A DNA stretch of 64,000 bases from assembly GCF_030646845.1 (NCBI RefSeq), contig NZ_JAUSLE010000003.1, positions 1 through 64,000 on the forward strand. The letters are read 5' to 3'. Made by a program: the position numbers and the translations under genes. Under the pieces are notes generated by a model. That model was not told where the DNA came from. It searched no databases and was given only the letters and a program-made list of their open reading frames with translations. This document shows positions 1 to 10,730 of the stretch, one piece after another. Origin of the DNA: Rhodoferax sp. GTDB lineage: Bacteria > Pseudomonadota > Gammaproteobacteria > Burkholderiales > Burkholderiaceae_C. Every line of letters starts with the position of its first letter. Position 1 is the first letter of the stretch.

Positions 1-527
1 GCGCCGGTCAGCGCTACAACCGCGAAACGCTGGAGGTGCTGTACAAGGGCAAGAACATCGCGCAAATTCTGGACCTCACGGTCGAAGTAGCGCATGAATA
101 TTTCAAAGCGGTGCCAACCATTGCGCGCAAGCTGCACACGCTGCTGGACGTGGGCCTGAGCTACATCCGCCTGGGGCAATCGGCCACCACGCTGTCGGGC
201 GGCGAGGCGCAGCGCGTCAAGCTGGCGCTCGAACTCAGCAAACGCGACACCGGGCGCACGCTCTACATCCTGGACGAACCCACGACCGGTCTGCATTTCG
301 CCGATATCGACCTGCTGCTCAAGGTCCTGCACCAGTTGCGCGATGCAGGCAACACCATTGTGGTGATCGAACACAACCTGGACGTCATCAAGACCGCCGA
401 CTGGGTGATTGACATGGGACCGGAGGGCGGTGCCGGGGGTGGCACGGTGGTGGGCGTGGGCACGCCGGAAGACATTGCCGCCAATCCGGCCAGCCATACC
501 GGGCGTTACCTGAAACGGCTGCTTTGA
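1..527 (+). CDS. uvrA: Excinuclease ABC subunit A, C-terminal part (5' end outside window)
   Basis: Translation has ABC signature [15 protein letters not shown] and Walker [18 protein letters not shown] typical of UvrA; the frame is open to the window edge. Confidence 0.95.
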   Translation, partial: AGQRYNRETLEVLYKGKNIAQILDLTVEVAHEYFKAVPTIARKLHTLLDVGLSYIRLGQSATTLSGGEAQRVKLALELSKRDTGRTLYILDEPTTGLHFADIDLLLKVLHQLRDAGNTIVVIEHNLDVIKTADWVIDMGPEGGAGGGTVVGVGTPEDIAANPASHTGRYLKRLL

Positions 528-564
528 CCAACGGCTAGCGTTTGATACAGGCTGACTCGCCGCC

Positions 565-3500
565 TCAGATGGCCAGGCCGGTTGACAGCGCGTCGCCTTC
601 ATGCCGCATGGCATGCTGCCGCACAAATGTCTCGAACTGGTCCGCAGGCAAGGGCTGACTGAAAAGGTAACCCTGCACTTCGTCACAGCCCTGCTCGCGC
701 AAAAAAGCCAGCTGCCCCTGCGTCTCCACCCCTTCGGCGATGGTCTGGAATCCCAGGCTGCGCGCCAGTGCGATGATGGCAACGACGATGGCCTTGTCGT
801 CCGGGTCATCGGTGATGTCCCGGACAAAAGACTGGTCGATCTTGAGCTTGTAGACAGAGAAGCGCTTGAGGTAGCTGAGCGACGAGTAGCCAGTGCCGAA
901 ATCGTCAATCGACATGCGCACGCCGCGCTGCTGCAGGTTGTCCATGACGGCGATCGCGCCCAGCGGGTCGTTCATCGCCACGCCTTCGGTCAGCTCCAGT
1001 TCCAGGCACTGCGGCTCCAGCTTGGCCTCGGCTAGAACCTGTGTCACCAGCTCCGGCAGATTGGCATGGCGGAATTGCACGGCCGAGAGGTTGACCGCGA
1101 TTTGCTGGACCGGCAGGCCGGCATCCAGCCAGGCGCGCAGCTGGCGGGTCGCGGTCCTGAGCACCCATTCGCCTATCGGCAAAATCAGTCCGCTTTCCTC
1201 TGCAATCGGGATGAATTCCGCCGGCGACACCTGGCCCAGCGCGGGATGGCGCCAGCGCAGCAAGGCCTCCATGCCGACCACACGGCCATCATGCAGCGAC
1301 ACCTGCGGCTGATACACCACATACAGCTGCTGCAACTCCAGGGCCCGGCGCAGGCCATTTTCCAGTTGCAGGGCGCGGGCCGATTGCGCCTGCATCTGGG
1401 CGGTGAAAAAGCGAAAGGTGTTGCGGCCAGCCTGTTTGGCACGGTACATGGCGGTGTCGGCGCTCATCGACAGGGCTTCGAAGGTATTGCCGTCCGCGGG
1501 ATAAAGGGCGATGCCGATGGAACAGGTGATGGCCAGCTCCTGCTGGGCAATCTGATGCGGTTGCGCCGCAGTCTCCAGCAACTTCGTCGCCACACGCGCG
1601 GCGCCCTCCGCATCGGTACCCGTGCACAGCAGCACAAACTCATCGCCACCCACGCGGCACACCGTGTCCTCGTCACGCAGCGCAGCCTTGAGGCGCTGCG
1701 CCACCTGGATCAGCAACTCGTCGCCCACGGGATGCCCCAGCGAATCGTTCACATATTTGAATCGGTCCAGGTCCAGGAACATCAGGGCCAGCGGTTCACC
1801 GTGGCGCTGCGCATGGCTCAGGGCGGTGTCAATCCGGTCCTGCAACAGGCGGCGATTGGGCAAGCCCGTCAACGGGTCGAAATCAGCCAGCAGGTGGATG
1901 TGTGCTTCATCCTCCTTGCGCTTGCTGATGTCGGTGGCGATCCCGACATAGCTCATCACGGCCCCGCTGCGGTCGCGCAGCACGCTGATGGAGAGCCACT
2001 CCGGGTACAGGGTGCCGTCCTTGCGGCGGTTCCACAATTCGCCCTGCCACTGCCCGTGGGCTTGAATGGACGCCCACATGGATTCGTAAAAACCGGCATC
2101 GTGCCGGCCCGAAGAGAGCATGCGGGGATCGCGCCCCATGACCTCGACTTCGCTGTAGCCCGTCATCCGGCTGAAGGCCTGGTTGACGCGCACGATCTTA
2201 CGCTGACTGTCTGTGATCACGATGGCTTCACTGCCCTGCTCAAAGACCTTGGACTTCAGTTGCAGCTCCACCTCGGTCTGCTTGCGTTCAATGGTTAAGG
2301 CGGTGAGGTGCGCGGCCATCTCGATGAGGTCGATCTCATGGGGCTCGGGCATGGCCGGCGTCCGCCGGTAAATCGCAAAGGCGCCCAGCGCTCGGCTGCT
2401 GCCGTTGCGAATGGGTTCGGACCAGCACGATGCGAGGCCGGCCTTTTGAGCAAGCGCCCTGTAGTCGACCCAACAAGGATCACTGGCGATATCACCGGCA
2501 ATGACGCGCTGGCCGGTAAAGGCGGCCGTACCGCAAGAACCCGACTGCGGCCCAGTCAGCAGGCCGTCAATGGCCACACAGTAGAAATCGGGCAGGTTCG
2601 GCGCAGCGCCCAGGCGCAGGTACTGACCGTCGTCATCCAGCAGCAGAACGGAACACAGCGCGCCAGGCAGGGTCGCTTCAATCTTGAGGACGAAATCCGT
2701 GAGTATCTGCGGCAGTGGCAAGTCGCTGGTCAGGCGCTCCAGCATGAAGCGGCGCAAGACATCCATTTGCTGCGCGCGTCCCCGCGCCGCCTCGCGGTCA
2801 AAGTTCAGCAGCGCGTGGTCAATGTCGGCCGCCATTTCAAGCAGCAGGTCTTGAGCCTGCTCATCAAAGGCGTGGGCCTCGCCGGCATACACCGTGAACG
2901 CACCCGTCACCACACCGCCGCGGTGCAGGGGCAGGGCAGCGGACGCTGCCCATCCATACTCGGCGCTCAGCGCGTGCCATGGCGCCGTGATCGGATCAGC
3001 CTGATAGTCCTGGCACCAAAACGGCTGGTCATTGCGTACGGCGGTGCCGGTCGGGCCCCGGCCAAAAGGATCATCAGCAGCCACCGTGATGTGAATTTCC
3101 TGCAGATACTCAACCCCTGCTCCACACGAAGCCGCCGGCCTGACCGTTCGGCTTGACGAGTCGGTCAAGCCAATCCATGCCATTTTCATGCCCCCGTGTT
3201 CAACCGCGGCCCGGCAGATTCCCTCAAAAAGTTCCTGCTCATTCGTGCACCGCACGATGGCTTGATTGCAGGTGCTGAGTGCAGCATAGAGTCTGGCCTG
3301 GCGCAGGAGTTTGACGTCAGACTGCTGGCGTGCACGCTCTATTTCATGGAGCTGGCGCTGCGTCTGGGCCAGCCAGCCCAGCACACTGTCGCCCCTGCCC
3401 GGGGCAACGGCAATGGCCTCAGCGAAGTTGCCCCGCCCGATGCGGGCGATCTGCGCATGAAGCTCGTCCACAGAGCCACCCAGCGTGGTGCGCAGCGTCT

Positions 3501-4218
3501 TCAAGGTGCGCCAGAGGGCCAGCAGCAGGCCCAGCCCCACGAGGATGAATGCCAGGCGCAGCAGGGTGGCATGCTTCGCGGCCTCACGGACAGCCAGCAG
3601 GGTGCGCTGATCCGTCAACTCATAGAACTCGTTGAGTGGCCGCATGATGTTGGCTTTGGCCTGGTGGTAATCACCGTCATGCAGCATCTGGCTGGCCCCG
3701 ATGCGACGGGTGTCAAGATTGAGGCCCGGAGACTCAACAAGCGCCATGGCGGCAAACTCAATACGGGTGAGCGCGTCTGAGTTGGCCTTGGCTTGCGCCA
3801 ATTTGCGAAATTCATCCTCACTGAAACCGGCCTGCTGCATCATCGAGAGCAGCGCCACGCTGGAGCCGCTCCCGATCCCGGGAGGCTTGTCATCGAGCAC
3901 CACGAGGTCCCAGTAAATGCCTTCGTAATTGACCGGCCGCGGCTTCCTGCCCTCGCGGATGTCCAGGATGTCCAGGTAGTGCTGTTTGTAGACGGGATTG
4001 CCGGTGAACACATAGGTGCGAACCATGCGGGTCAGATCATCGGACGACTGGCGCAACTCGTCTGCCAGCAGGCGCGACTGGTAGCGCCGCTCATGGGCAT
4101 GGTCAATCCGCTTTTCCGAGTAGACATACACGGCAAACAAGGCGATCAGTGCGCACGTCAAGACCACCGCCAGCCGCAGGCTGCGCGAAAACGGTGATGT
4201 GGCGGTGGGGGGGGTCAT
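565..4218 (-). CDS. Membrane-anchored GAF-GAF-PAS-GGDEF-EAL c-di-GMP signalling protein
   Basis: N-terminal TM segments, GAF-like regions, PAS (ITDSQRKIVRVNQAFSRMTGYS), intact GGDEF (RVGGDEFVLL) and EAL (MEALLRW, DDFGTGYSSLSYLKRF). Confidence 0.93.
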   Translation of the reverse strand: MTPPTATSPFSRSLRLAVVLTCALIALFAVYVYSEKRIDHAHERRYQSRLLADELRQSSDDLTRMVRTYVFTGNPVYKQHYLDILDIREGRKPRPVNYEGIYWDLVVLDDKPPGIGSGSSVALLSMMQQAGFSEDEFRKLAQAKANSDALTRIEFAAMALVESPGLNLDTRRIGASQMLHDGDYHQAKANIMRPLNEFYELTDQRTLLAVREAAKHATLLRLAFILVGLGLLLALWRTLKTLRTTLGGSVDELHAQIARIGRGNFAEAIAVAPGRGDSVLGWLAQTQRQLHEIERARQQSDVKLLRQARLYAALSTCNQAIVRCTNEQELFEGICRAAVEHGGMKMAWIGLTDSSSRTVRPAASCGAGVEYLQEIHITVAADDPFGRGPTGTAVRNDQPFWCQDYQADPITAPWHALSAEYGWAASAALPLHRGGVVTGAFTVYAGEAHAFDEQAQDLLLEMAADIDHALLNFDREAARGRAQQMDVLRRFMLERLTSDLPLPQILTDFVLKIEATLPGALCSVLLLDDDGQYLRLGAAPNLPDFYCVAIDGLLTGPQSGSCGTAAFTGQRVIAGDIASDPCWVDYRALAQKAGLASCWSEPIRNGSSRALGAFAIYRRTPAMPEPHEIDLIEMAAHLTALTIERKQTEVELQLKSKVFEQGSEAIVITDSQRKIVRVNQAFSRMTGYSEVEVMGRDPRMLSSGRHDAGFYESMWASIQAHGQWQGELWNRRKDGTLYPEWLSISVLRDRSGAVMSYVGIATDISKRKEDEAHIHLLADFDPLTGLPNRRLLQDRIDTALSHAQRHGEPLALMFLDLDRFKYVNDSLGHPVGDELLIQVAQRLKAALRDEDTVCRVGGDEFVLLCTGTDAEGAARVATKLLETAAQPHQIAQQELAITCSIGIALYPADGNTFEALSMSADTAMYRAKQAGRNTFRFFTAQMQAQSARALQLENGLRRALELQQLYVVYQPQVSLHDGRVVGMEALLRWRHPALGQVSPAEFIPIAEESGLILPIGEWVLRTATRQLRAWLDAGLPVQQIAVNLSAVQFRHANLPELVTQVLAEAKLEPQCLELELTEGVAMNDPLGAIAVMDNLQQRGVRMSIDDFGTGYSSLSYLKRFSVYKLKIDQSFVRDITDDPDDKAIVVAIIALARSLGFQTIAEGVETQGQLAFLREQGCDEVQGYLFSQPLPADQFETFVRQHAMRHEGDALSTGLAI

Positions 4219-4317
4219 GAGGACATACGGAAGGAGTCTGATGTTGACAGATTATTCACCACCTGTCAGACAGAAACACCCCGGTGCGGCTGCTCGTCAC
4301 CGTGGCCCGGCTCTTCA

Positions 4318-4374
4318 TTGCTATTAATATGATAGCTATCGACGCTTATTTTACGGGGCCTACAAGCGCATTTA
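4318..4374 (+). repeat. 57-bp dispersed repeat, copy E1 (intergenic, next to eamA-1 stop)
   Basis: TTGCTATTAATATGATAGCT-ATCGACGCTTATTTTACGGGGCCTACAAGCGCATTTA; reference copy for the family. Confidence 0.85.
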
Positions 4375-4377
4375 CAT

Positions 4378-5280
4378 TCAAGTCCGGACTGGCCGGCTGT
4401 TCATCCAGGTGCGCCATCGCGGCCACAGCAGGTTCAAGGCCAGACCCCCCATCACCAGCGCTGCCGCGCCCAGCTTCCAGGCGGGCAGGCCCTCGCCCAG
4501 CCACAGGGCCGCGCCGCCCATGCCAAACAGCGGCACCAGCAGCGCCATCGGCGTGATGGTGGCGGCCGGGTAGCGCGCCAGCAGCCAGCCCCAGGCCGCG
4601 TAGCCAAACAGCGAGTTGGCCCAGGCCTGCCACGCCACGGCCGCCCAGGCGAACGCGTCAGCCCCGCGCACACCCGCTGACACCGCGTCCCACCCTTCCA
4701 CGAGGACAGAAAGCGCCGCCAGCGGCGGCACGGCAAAGAGGCTCGACCACACCACATAGGCCACCATGTTGACCCGTCCGGCTTGCCGCGCCACGATGTT
4801 GCCACCGGCCCAGGACAGCGCCGCCAGCAGTATCAGACCCAGGCCCAGCAGGGTGGTACTGCCGTCGGTATGCATCACGATGATGCCAATACCAGCGGTT
4901 GCCAATGCCAGCGCCAGCCACTGAACGCCCTGCAGCCGTTCACCCGACAGGCGCATGGACAGCCCGATGGTGAAGAACACCTGAATCTGGATCACCAGCG
5001 ACGCCAGACCCGGCGAGATGTGGCCGTTCATGGCGACAAACAGCAAGCCGAACTGGCCCACGCCGATCAAAAGTCCATAGCCGGCCAGGTTGCGCCACGG
5101 CACGTTGGGGCGCGGCAGAAAGAATATCGCGGGCAGCACGGCCAAGGCGAAGCGCAGGGTGGCAAACAGGAGCGGTGGCATATGGCCCAAAGCCAGCTTG
5201 ATCACCACGAAGTTGGTTCCCCACACCGCCACCACGGCCAGCGCCAGCAGGAAGTGCTTCAGGGAGAGCGTGCTTTTCAT
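4378..5280 (-). CDS. EamA/DMT family transporter (O-acetylserine/cysteine exporter-like)
   Basis: About 10 hydrophobic segments; VWGTNFVVIKLAL and LPRPNVPWRNLAGYGLLIGVGQFGLLFVAM are EamA-like. Confidence 0.85.
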   Translation of the reverse strand: MKSTLSLKHFLLALAVVAVWGTNFVVIKLALGHMPPLLFATLRFALAVLPAIFFLPRPNVPWRNLAGYGLLIGVGQFGLLFVAMNGHISPGLASLVIQIQVFFTIGLSMRLSGERLQGVQWLALALATAGIGIIVMHTDGSTTLLGLGLILLAALSWAGGNIVARQAGRVNMVAYVVWSSLFAVPPLAALSVLVEGWDAVSAGVRGADAFAWAAVAWQAWANSLFGYAAWGWLLARYPAATITPMALLVPLFGMGGAALWLGEGLPAWKLGAAALVMGGLALNLLWPRWRTWMNSRPVRT

Positions 5281-5312
5281 GGGCCTATTGTCGGGCAGTC
5301 AGCGCACACCAC

Positions 5313-5990
5313 TCACATCTTCCCGAGCGTGCCGCGCACCAGTGTCCTGAGCGTATCCGCCAGGAAGGGCTCAAAGTCCAGGCACATGGATTGCAGGCTG
5401 GCGTCCGCAGCGATGACCCGTGCGATCACCGGTGGTGGGTCGGCCAGCTGGGTGATGCTGATCACCAGGGCGTGGGTCTGCAGCACGAGGGTCATGGCGT
5501 CTTCAAGGCTCAAGCCCGGAATTTTGGGCGCAATGGCGGCACCCGCCTCGGTGAGCAAGTCACGCAGGAACAACTTGAAATTCCGGGCGGACGCCTCGTC
5601 AATATTGGGCTCGATCACCGTATGCAGCAGCACCAGCAGGCGGCGTAATACCGGTCGCTCGGCCAGGCTGCGCGCCACCGCGTTCGGCACGGCGCGTGCC
5701 GGCTGGGTGGAGCGCAGGCGTTTGAGTGTGAGCGTCAGGCTATCCAGCCACTGCGTCAGCTCGGCGCGCACCAACTCCAGAAACAGGGCCTCCTTGGTGG
5801 CAAAGTAAATGTAGGCCGTGCCCTTGGCCACGCCCGCCGCCTCGGCCACCCGCGCGATCGTCACGGCCTCAAAACTGGCGTGCGCGAACAGGCGCGTGGC
5901 GGCCTCGGTCAATTGCGTGCGCCGCACATCCTTGTCGGCCTGACTGCGGGCGCGCTGTTTGCTGACGAGTTTCTTTGGGGCAATGGGCAT
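5313..5990 (-). CDS. TetR family transcriptional regulator
   Basis: HTH TRLFAHASFEAVTIARVAEAAGVAKGTAYIYFATKEALF; start chosen at MPIAPKK. Confidence 0.9.
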   Translation of the reverse strand: MPIAPKKLVSKQRARSQADKDVRRTQLTEAATRLFAHASFEAVTIARVAEAAGVAKGTAYIYFATKEALFLELVRAELTQWLDSLTLTLKRLRSTQPARAVPNAVARSLAERPVLRRLLVLLHTVIEPNIDEASARNFKLFLRDLLTEAGAAIAPKIPGLSLEDAMTLVLQTHALVISITQLADPPPVIARVIAADASLQSMCLDFEPFLADTLRTLVRGTLGKM

Positions 5991-6012
5991 GGGAAAGCGT
6001 GGGCCTCGCCAG

Positions 6013-8280
6013 TCAGGTGGTGAGTGGCAGCGCGCGCTGGCGCGTGCCCGTGAGTGCAAACAGCGCATTGGCCACCGCGGGTGCCAGTGGCGGCACACCC
6101 GGCTCACCCACGCCACCCGGCGCGCGCGTGCTGGGCACGATCCAGGTCTCGACCACGGGGGCCTCGGCCAGCGTCACCATCGGGTAACTCGGGAAATTGC
6201 TCTGCTGCACCACGCCATCCTTGATGTCGATCCTGCCGTACAGGGCCGCTGTCAGGGCGAAGATCACCGCACTCTCCATCTGCTGCGCCACCGTGTTGGG
6301 GTTGACCACGGTACCGCAATCCACCGCGCAGACCACGCGGTGCACGCGCGGCTTGCCGCCGTGCAGCGAGACCTCGGCCACTTCGGCGACGATGGAACCA
6401 AAAGACTCATGCAGGGCAACACCGCGCGCACGCCCTGCTGGCAACTTGCCGCCCCATTGCGCCTTTTCGGCCGCGAGGTTGAGCACCGCGAGGTAACGCG
6501 GCGCCTCCTTGAGCAGGGCGCGACGAAACGCCACCGGGTCCTGCCGGGTCTCGAAGGCCAACTCGTCCATGAAGCCTTCCGAGAAGAAGGCGTTATGCGA
6601 GTGGCCAACCGAGCGCCAAAAGCCCACCGGCACATCCATGCGGGTGGCCACATGCGACATGTGCTGGTGGGCAAAACCGTAGGGCAGATCGAACAGGCCC
6701 TCAGACGCGGTTTTGTCCGGCATGTCGAACGGACCGGACAAGGCGGGCAAGCCGCGCGCCATCCAGCGCGGCGTGATGGCGTCCCCGGCGGACTTGATGC
6801 GCAGGCTGCTCACCGAGCCTTGCCCGTCGACTGCGGCGCGCAGGCGGGCCACATGCATCGGGCGGTAAAAGTCGTGCATGGTGTCTTCCTCACGCGTCCA
6901 TGCCAGTTGCACCGGTCGGCCGCCGCAATCCATCGCCACGCGAACAGCCTGGGCCACATAGTCGACTTCCAGACGGCGACCAAAGCCGCCGCCGAGCAGG
7001 GTAACGTGCAGGGTGACGTCGTCGATAGCAACCCCCGCCACTTTGGCAGCGACGGCGCGCGCCATCTGTGGCACCTGCGTCGGCACCCAGACCTCCACCT
7101 TGCCGTCTTTCACCTGCGCCGTGCAGTTCATGGGTTCCATGGTGGCGTGCGCCAGATAGGGGGCGCGGTAGACCGCCGCGACCACCCGCGTCGCCCCCGC
7201 TTCGGCCTGGTCGATCTCGCCCTTCTCATGGAAGGTGGAACCACTCCCTGTCTCCAGCGCGGCCAGCAGGCTGCCTTCGATCTGCTTTGAATCGAGCGCA
7301 CCCTTCGCGCGCTGCTGCCATGTCACCTCTACCGCCTGCGCGCCCTGACGGGCATGCCACGTGGTCTGGCCCACCACCGCAAAGCCGGCGGTCGACCCAA
7401 CCAGCGCCTCCAGCGGCACCAGCCGCTCCACACCAGGCAGGGCCAGCGCCGCCCTGGCCTCAATGGTCCCGGGTGTTCCGCCCAGCATGGGGCACAGGCG
7501 CACCTGGGCGAACACCATGCCCGGCAGGCGCACGTCAAGCCCAAACTGCGCGCTGCCGTTGGTCTTGGCAGGGATATCGGTGCGCAAGGCAGGCTGCCCA
7601 ACCAGCGTCCAGTCTTTGCGATTCTTGAGGATGACGTCACCCGGGGCCGTGCCCGCCGCCCCTTTGGCCAACTCACCATAGTGGGCCGTCTTGCCAGACG
7701 CATGGGACACCACGCCGTTCTCGACGGCCAGCTCCCGCAATGGCAACTGCCATTGCGCAGCGGCAGCGCCGAGCAGGCTGGCACGGGCCGTCGCAGCGGC
7801 GGTACGCAGCGGCTCCCAGGCGTCGGCCACGCTGGACGAGCCGCCGGTGGCGTTGATACCCAATTCGCGCGCGATCTTGCCCACCACCCACTCGCCCACT
7901 CTGACCTTCGCCGGCTTGTTCCCGCCCTCCGATTCCAGCGGGTGAAAGGGCAAACTCGCAACCAGCATCGCCACGTTGCCGTAAATCATGTCGGCGCCGG
8001 CCTGCTCAAGGCGCACACGCGCCAGGGGCACGTCCAGCTCTTCGGCCACCAGCATGGCCAACGCTGTGTGCACGCCCTGACCCATTTCGCTGCGCGGCAT
8101 GGCCAGCACCACGGCGCCATCAGCCGTGATCTTGATCCAGCCATTGAGCGCCACATCACCCTGTGTTGGCAGCATCAGCTCCGGCGAGCCCAGGCGCGAA
8201 CGCGCCGGCATCACGCCCCAGCCCACCACCAGTGCGCCTGTAGCGCCCAGTGCGCTCAGTATCCAGGTACGGCGCTTCAT
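6013..8280 (-). CDS. Xanthine dehydrogenase-family molybdopterin-binding subunit (isoquinoline 1-oxidoreductase beta-like)
   Basis: IorB-like motifs ([62 protein letters not shown]); N-terminal signal-like segment. Confidence 0.9.
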   Translation of the reverse strand: MKRRTWILSALGATGALVVGWGVMPARSRLGSPELMLPTQGDVALNGWIKITADGAVVLAMPRSEMGQGVHTALAMLVAEELDVPLARVRLEQAGADMIYGNVAMLVASLPFHPLESEGGNKPAKVRVGEWVVGKIARELGINATGGSSSVADAWEPLRTAAATARASLLGAAAAQWQLPLRELAVENGVVSHASGKTAHYGELAKGAAGTAPGDVILKNRKDWTLVGQPALRTDIPAKTNGSAQFGLDVRLPGMVFAQVRLCPMLGGTPGTIEARAALALPGVERLVPLEALVGSTAGFAVVGQTTWHARQGAQAVEVTWQQRAKGALDSKQIEGSLLAALETGSGSTFHEKGEIDQAEAGATRVVAAVYRAPYLAHATMEPMNCTAQVKDGKVEVWVPTQVPQMARAVAAKVAGVAIDDVTLHVTLLGGGFGRRLEVDYVAQAVRVAMDCGGRPVQLAWTREEDTMHDFYRPMHVARLRAAVDGQGSVSSLRIKSAGDAITPRWMARGLPALSGPFDMPDKTASEGLFDLPYGFAHQHMSHVATRMDVPVGFWRSVGHSHNAFFSEGFMDELAFETRQDPVAFRRALLKEAPRYLAVLNLAAEKAQWGGKLPAGRARGVALHESFGSIVAEVAEVSLHGGKPRVHRVVCAVDCGTVVNPNTVAQQMESAVIFALTAALYGRIDIKDGVVQQSNFPSYPMVTLAEAPVVETWIVPSTRAPGGVGEPGVPPLAPAVANALFALTGTRQRALPLTT

Positions 8281-8729
8281 GCGGCGGCTCCGGCTGCGCG
8301 GTGAATCGCGGCGCGCACCCGCTGGTAGGTGCCGCAACGGCAGATGTTGGTCATGGCCTCGTCAATGTCAGCGTCCGTCGGCTTGGGGATCTTCTCCAGC
8401 AGCGCGGCAGCCGCCATCAGCATCCCGCTCTGGCAATAACCGCACTGCGGCACCTGCTCGGCAATCCACGCCGCCTGCAGCGCATGCGGCTGGTCCGCCG
8501 TGCCCAGGGATTCAATGGTCTGAATCTGCTTGCCCGCCACGGCGGCGACTGGCGTGACGCAGGAACGCACCGCCAGCCCATCCACCCGCACCGTGCAGGC
8601 GCCACAAGCGGCCACGCCGCAGCCAAACTTGGAGCCGGTCATGTTCAGAAGGTCGCGCAGCACCCACAGCAGGGGCATGCCGGGGTCGGCATCGGCCTGC
8701 ACCGATTTGCCGTTGATATTCAACTCCAT
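8277..8729 (-). CDS. (2Fe-2S)-binding subunit (isoquinoline 1-oxidoreductase alpha-like)
   Basis: [16 protein letters not shown] and [12 protein letters not shown]...[15 protein letters not shown]; overlaps the downstream large subunit by 4 bp. Confidence 0.93.
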   Translation of the reverse strand: MELNINGKSVQADADPGMPLLWVLRDLLNMTGSKFGCGVAACGACTVRVDGLAVRSCVTPVAAVAGKQIQTIESLGTADQPHALQAAWIAEQVPQCGYCQSGMLMAAAALLEKIPKPTDADIDEAMTNICRCGTYQRVRAAIHRAAGAAA

Positions 8730-8773
8730 GTGTTCTCCTGCAAAGTCACAAATGACTGCGGGTCACATAATAA

Positions 8774-8788
8774 ATGAACATCGGTCAT
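8774..8788. promoter_or_regulatory. Candidate TetR-type operator upstream of the oxidoreductase operon
   Basis: ATGAACATCGGTCAT, imperfect palindrome (ATGAnC...GnTCAT), 44 bp before the small-subunit start; a TetR gene ends the same operon. Confidence 0.4.
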
Positions 8789-8871
8789 CTATCCAGGCGA
8801 GTCTTCTTCTGACCAGGCTGAACGCGCTCCAACGATGAATGGTGACCGGCAGGCCTTGCTGCGCCCGGCAA

Positions 8872-10590
8872 TCAGGGCGCGGGCGTTATCAACGGCGAAG
8901 CGGCGAACGCCGGGGCCGGCGCGTCGCGCAACTCCCTGCGCAGAATCTTGCCCAGGTTGGTCTTTGGCAGGGGCTCGGTTCGGAACTCGACGATCCTGGG
9001 CATCTTGTAGCCGGTCAGGTGCTGGCGGCAATGCGCAAGCAAGGCCGCTTCGGTCAGCGCCGGATCGTTCCTGACCACGATGATCTTCACAACCTCGCCG
9101 GACCGCTCGTCGCGCGCGCCGATGGCCGCCACTTCCGCCACGCCCGGGTGCAAGGCCACCGCGTCCTCGATCTGGTTGGGAAAGACCTTGAAGCCCGACA
9201 CGATGATCATGTCTTTCCTGCGATCGGTGATCTTGAAGTAGCCGCGCTCGTCCATGTAGCCCATGTCGCCGGTACGCAGCCAGCCGTCAGAAGTGAACAC
9301 CTTGGCAGTCTCGTCGGGCCGGTTCCAGTAGCCGGGCATGACCTGCGGGCCCCGCACACAGATCTCGCCGACCTCGCCAGGCAGGAGTTCGTTGTCACTG
9401 TCGTCAAGAATGGTGGCCTCGGTCGACGGCACCGGGATACCGATTGTTCCAGTCCACTGCTCGATGCCCAGCGGGCTGGAGATCACGACCGGCGAGGTCT
9501 CGGTCAAACCGTAACCTTCGATGATGGTCACGCCGGTGCGCTGCTTCCAGCGCTCGGCCACCACGCGCTGCACGGCCATGCCCCCGGCGCTGGTGAGCTT
9601 CAGGGCACGGGTATCCACGTCCGCAAACTCGGGTGCATCAAGCAGCGCCCGGTACAGCGTGTTGACGCCAATGATGATCGTGAAGGGGTATTTCTTGAGG
9701 TCGTGGATGAAGGCGTGCATATCCCTCGGATTGGTCACCAGGATGGTATGCGCGCCGAACTTCATGAAGACGAGCGCGGAGGTCAGTGCGTAGACGTGGT
9801 ACAGCGGCAACGGGCAGACGAAGATCTCCTTGCCCTCCACCAGGTCACGCGCCATCCACAACGCCATCTGCTGCACATTGGCGACCAGGTTGCCATGCGT
9901 CAGCATGACGCCCTTGGCCACGCCGGTGGTGCCGCCGGTGTACTGCAGAAATGCAATGTCCCTATGGCTCAGCGGCACGTGCTGCAGTGTTTGTCCACGG
10001 CCTTCGCGCAAGGTGGCATTGAATTCGATCGCACCCGGAATCTTCCACTCCGGCACCATGTGTTTCACGTACTTGACAACCACGTTGGTCAGCAGTTCCT
10101 TGACCACCGGGAACATGTCGCCAACCTCCGTCGTGATGACCCTGAGATCCAGCGCAAGATTTTTTTCCAGCACCTGTTGCAGCGTGTGGGCAAAGTTCTC
10201 CAGCACCACGATGGCGAGCGCGCCGGAGTCCTTCAACTGGTGCTCCAGCTCGGGCACTGTGTACTGCGGATTGACGTTCACCACCACGAGACCGGCCCGC
10301 AGCACACCAAACAGCGCCACCGGGTATTGCAGCAGGTTGGGCATCATGATCGCAACCCGGTCGCCCTTGTGCAACCCCAGCGAGTTCTGCAGGTAGGCGG
10401 CAAAGTCGCGGCTGTGCTGGTCAAGCTCGGCGTAGCTCATCGACGCCCCCATGTTGCTGTAGGCCGGCAAGTCCGCAAAGCGGTCACAACTGCGTCGCAT
10501 GACCTCCCGCAACGAGGCGAACTCGTCTACATCGGCCTCGGCCGCCATCCCTGGCGGGTAGCTCGTCAACCAGAGCTTGTCCATATTCAC
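8872..10590 (-). CDS. fadD: Long-chain-fatty-acid--CoA ligase (copy 1)
   Basis: AMP-binding motif LQYTGGTTGVAKGVMLTHGN, GYGLTETSPVV, GWLRTGDMGYMDERGYFKITDRRKDMIIVSGFKVFP. Confidence 0.93.
   Translation of the reverse strand: MNMDKLWLTSYPPGMAAEADVDEFASLREVMRRSCDRFADLPAYSNMGASMSYAELDQHSRDFAAYLQNSLGLHKGDRVAIMMPNLLQYPVALFGVLRAGLVVVNVNPQYTVPELEHQLKDSGALAIVVLENFAHTLQQVLEKNLALDLRVITTEVGDMFPVVKELLTNVVVKYVKHMVPEWKIPGAIEFNATLREGRGQTLQHVPLSHRDIAFLQYTGGTTGVAKGVMLTHGNLVANVQQMALWMARDLVEGKEIFVCPLPLYHVYALTSALVFMKFGAHTILVTNPRDMHAFIHDLKKYPFTIIIGVNTLYRALLDAPEFADVDTRALKLTSAGGMAVQRVVAERWKQRTGVTIIEGYGLTETSPVVISSPLGIEQWTGTIGIPVPSTEATILDDSDNELLPGEVGEICVRGPQVMPGYWNRPDETAKVFTSDGWLRTGDMGYMDERGYFKITDRRKDMIIVSGFKVFPNQIEDAVALHPGVAEVAAIGARDERSGEVVKIIVVRNDPALTEAALLAHCRQHLTGYKMPRIVEFRTEPLPKTNLGKILRRELRDAPAPAFAASPLITPAP
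8929..10590 (-). repeat. Direct gene-length duplication, unit 1 (fadD copy 1)
   Basis: Nucleotide sequence closely matches 10750-12413 over the gene length (for example the shared block ...cagcaggttgggcatcatgatcgc...). Confidence 0.85.
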
Positions 10591-10730
10591 CTCTCCGTTT
10601 TTTGTGTGTCATTTCCCGGACACCCTTGCCGCCGGGGGAGTCTGGTGTGAGCGCTATCGTAGTCCAGCCGTCGATTGAGCCGGACCGCGCGCGGGAACCG
10701 TTCGCCCTGGAACCCCACCAAACCAGCGGA

